Shown here: in pieces, positions 5,019 to 5,481 of the stretch | Layout of the letters: the number at the start of each line of letters is the position of its first letter | How positions within the stretch are numbered: position 1 is the first letter of the stretch | NCBI GenBank assembly: GCA_002401365.1 | Contig: NVSW01000112.1 | Coordinates: forward strand, 1-5,481 | Length of the DNA: 5,481 nt | Reading direction: 5' to 3' | Source of the DNA: Piscirickettsiaceae bacterium | GTDB taxonomy: Bacteria > Pseudomonadota > Gammaproteobacteria > Methylococcales > Cycloclasticaceae | Program-made: the position numbers and the translations under genes | Notes under the pieces: generated by a model | What the model was told of the DNA's origin: nothing | Database searches by the model: none | Seen by the model: the letters and a program-made list of their open reading frames with translations, nothing else

Positions 5019-5481
5019 TTATTGCCAATTAGCAACAATAACAGAGTCTATTTGGTTGCGCTCCTCAGCCGACAAGCTTAACTCACCACTTGATGACGGC
5101 GTAAAGGCAGCCATTGCTTGTACCAATTGGTCAACTTGAGTATTTTGTAGAACATCACCTGTAGCTGTCATAATTTCTTCTAATTGATTACTATCGTTGG
5201 AATACCAGTTTCCTACTCTAACTTGGCTAGCGTCGTCAAAGACATCAATTAACAAATCATTCCCTACACGTCTAAACCACAAATCTTCCTTCTCAATACC
5301 TGCCTCATAAGCTAAGTTATCATTCCCTTGATGATCATAAATTCTATCATTTCCGCTACCTAAACCAATGTAATACGAATCATTGCCCAAGCCACCGTTC
5401 ATGGTGTCGTTGCCTGAGCCACCAATAATAATGTCATCCGCCTGGCTACCGGTAATATTATCATGCCCAGCACCCCCGTCT
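5019..5481 (-). CDS. RTX calcium-binding protein, C-terminal part (type I secreted)
   Basis: The frame is open from the right edge of the window, so only the last 153 residues are visible; the ATG at 5402 is inside the repeats and not the start. Four nonapeptide repeats come first (GGAGHDNIT, GSQADDIII, GGSGNDTMN, GGLGNDSYY), then GLGSGNDRIYDHQGNDNL. This is the calcium-binding beta-roll that folds outside the cell. A haemolysin-type calcium-binding-related segment follows (AGIEKEDLWFRRVGNDLLID to VRVGNWY and LEEI). The end, VDQLVQAMAAF, a Ser-rich linker and a final IVANW-Q, is typical of marine RTX giants and probably contains the uncleaved type I secretion signal. The N-terminal part, which would say whether this is an adhesin, protease, lipase or toxin, is outside. 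TAA is at 5021-5019. No ABC exporter genes are in the window. Confidence 0.92.
   Translation of the reverse strand, partial: DGGAGHDNITGSQADDIIIGGSGNDTMNGGLGNDSYYIGLGSGNDRIYDHQGNDNLAYEAGIEKEDLWFRRVGNDLLIDVFDDASQVRVGNWYSNDSNQLEEIMTATGDVLQNTQVDQLVQAMAAFTPSSSGELSLSAEERNQIDSVIVANWQ

Noticed and set aside
5400..5402. ATG as the start of the RTX protein
   Set aside because: RTX nonapeptide repeats continue upstream in the same frame to the window edge.

Overview
The window looks like DNA from a gammaproteobacterium, probably marine. TatA, TatC and TatB are very close in motif and length to the Escherichia coli-type proteins. The two-gene sodium symporter (DUF4212 small subunit plus VC_2705-type large subunit) and the large RTX protein are also common in marine Gammaproteobacteria. 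Composition is moderately AT-rich, low 40s % GC in the coding parts by eye. The exceptions are the first ~90 bases, which are distinctly GC-richer, and a very AT-rich stretch around 4,510-4,680.

Layout, left to right. (1) Bases 3-101 hold the end of a broken reading frame resembling the N-terminal part of MurQ (SIS domain). It switches abruptly near base 90 into an alpha/beta hydrolase gene that has lost its 5' end but keeps its catalytic triad (to 778). (2) tatA (898-1113) and tatC (1146-1901) follow on the plus strand, with no tatB between them. (3) A tightly spaced pair encodes the small (1966-2217) and large (2230-3963) subunits of a sodium:solute symporter, probably for a short monocarboxylate. 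It is closed by a good intrinsic-terminator hairpin. (4) The missing tatB lies tail-to-tail with the symporter on the minus strand (4310-4003) and carries a net frameshift in a GC-alternating run. A 45-residue product would be made unless the frame is rescued. (5) About 700 bases without a convincing gene (4311-5018) hold a 50-base imperfect hairpin, three copies of a degenerate direct repeat, and a segment with a 6-bp GC-rich inverted repeat and short remnant-like reading frames. (6) The 3' end of an RTX calcium-binding protein gene on the minus strand (5481-5019, 5' part outside the window) includes nonapeptide repeats and a type I secretion-type C-terminus.

TatA, TatB and TatC normally form the twin-arginine translocase for folded proteins. 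Here the parts are split: tatAC in one unit and a disrupted, inverted tatB about 2.1 kb beyond tatC. That rearrangement is the most interesting point of the window. No convincing new multi-gene system is visible.
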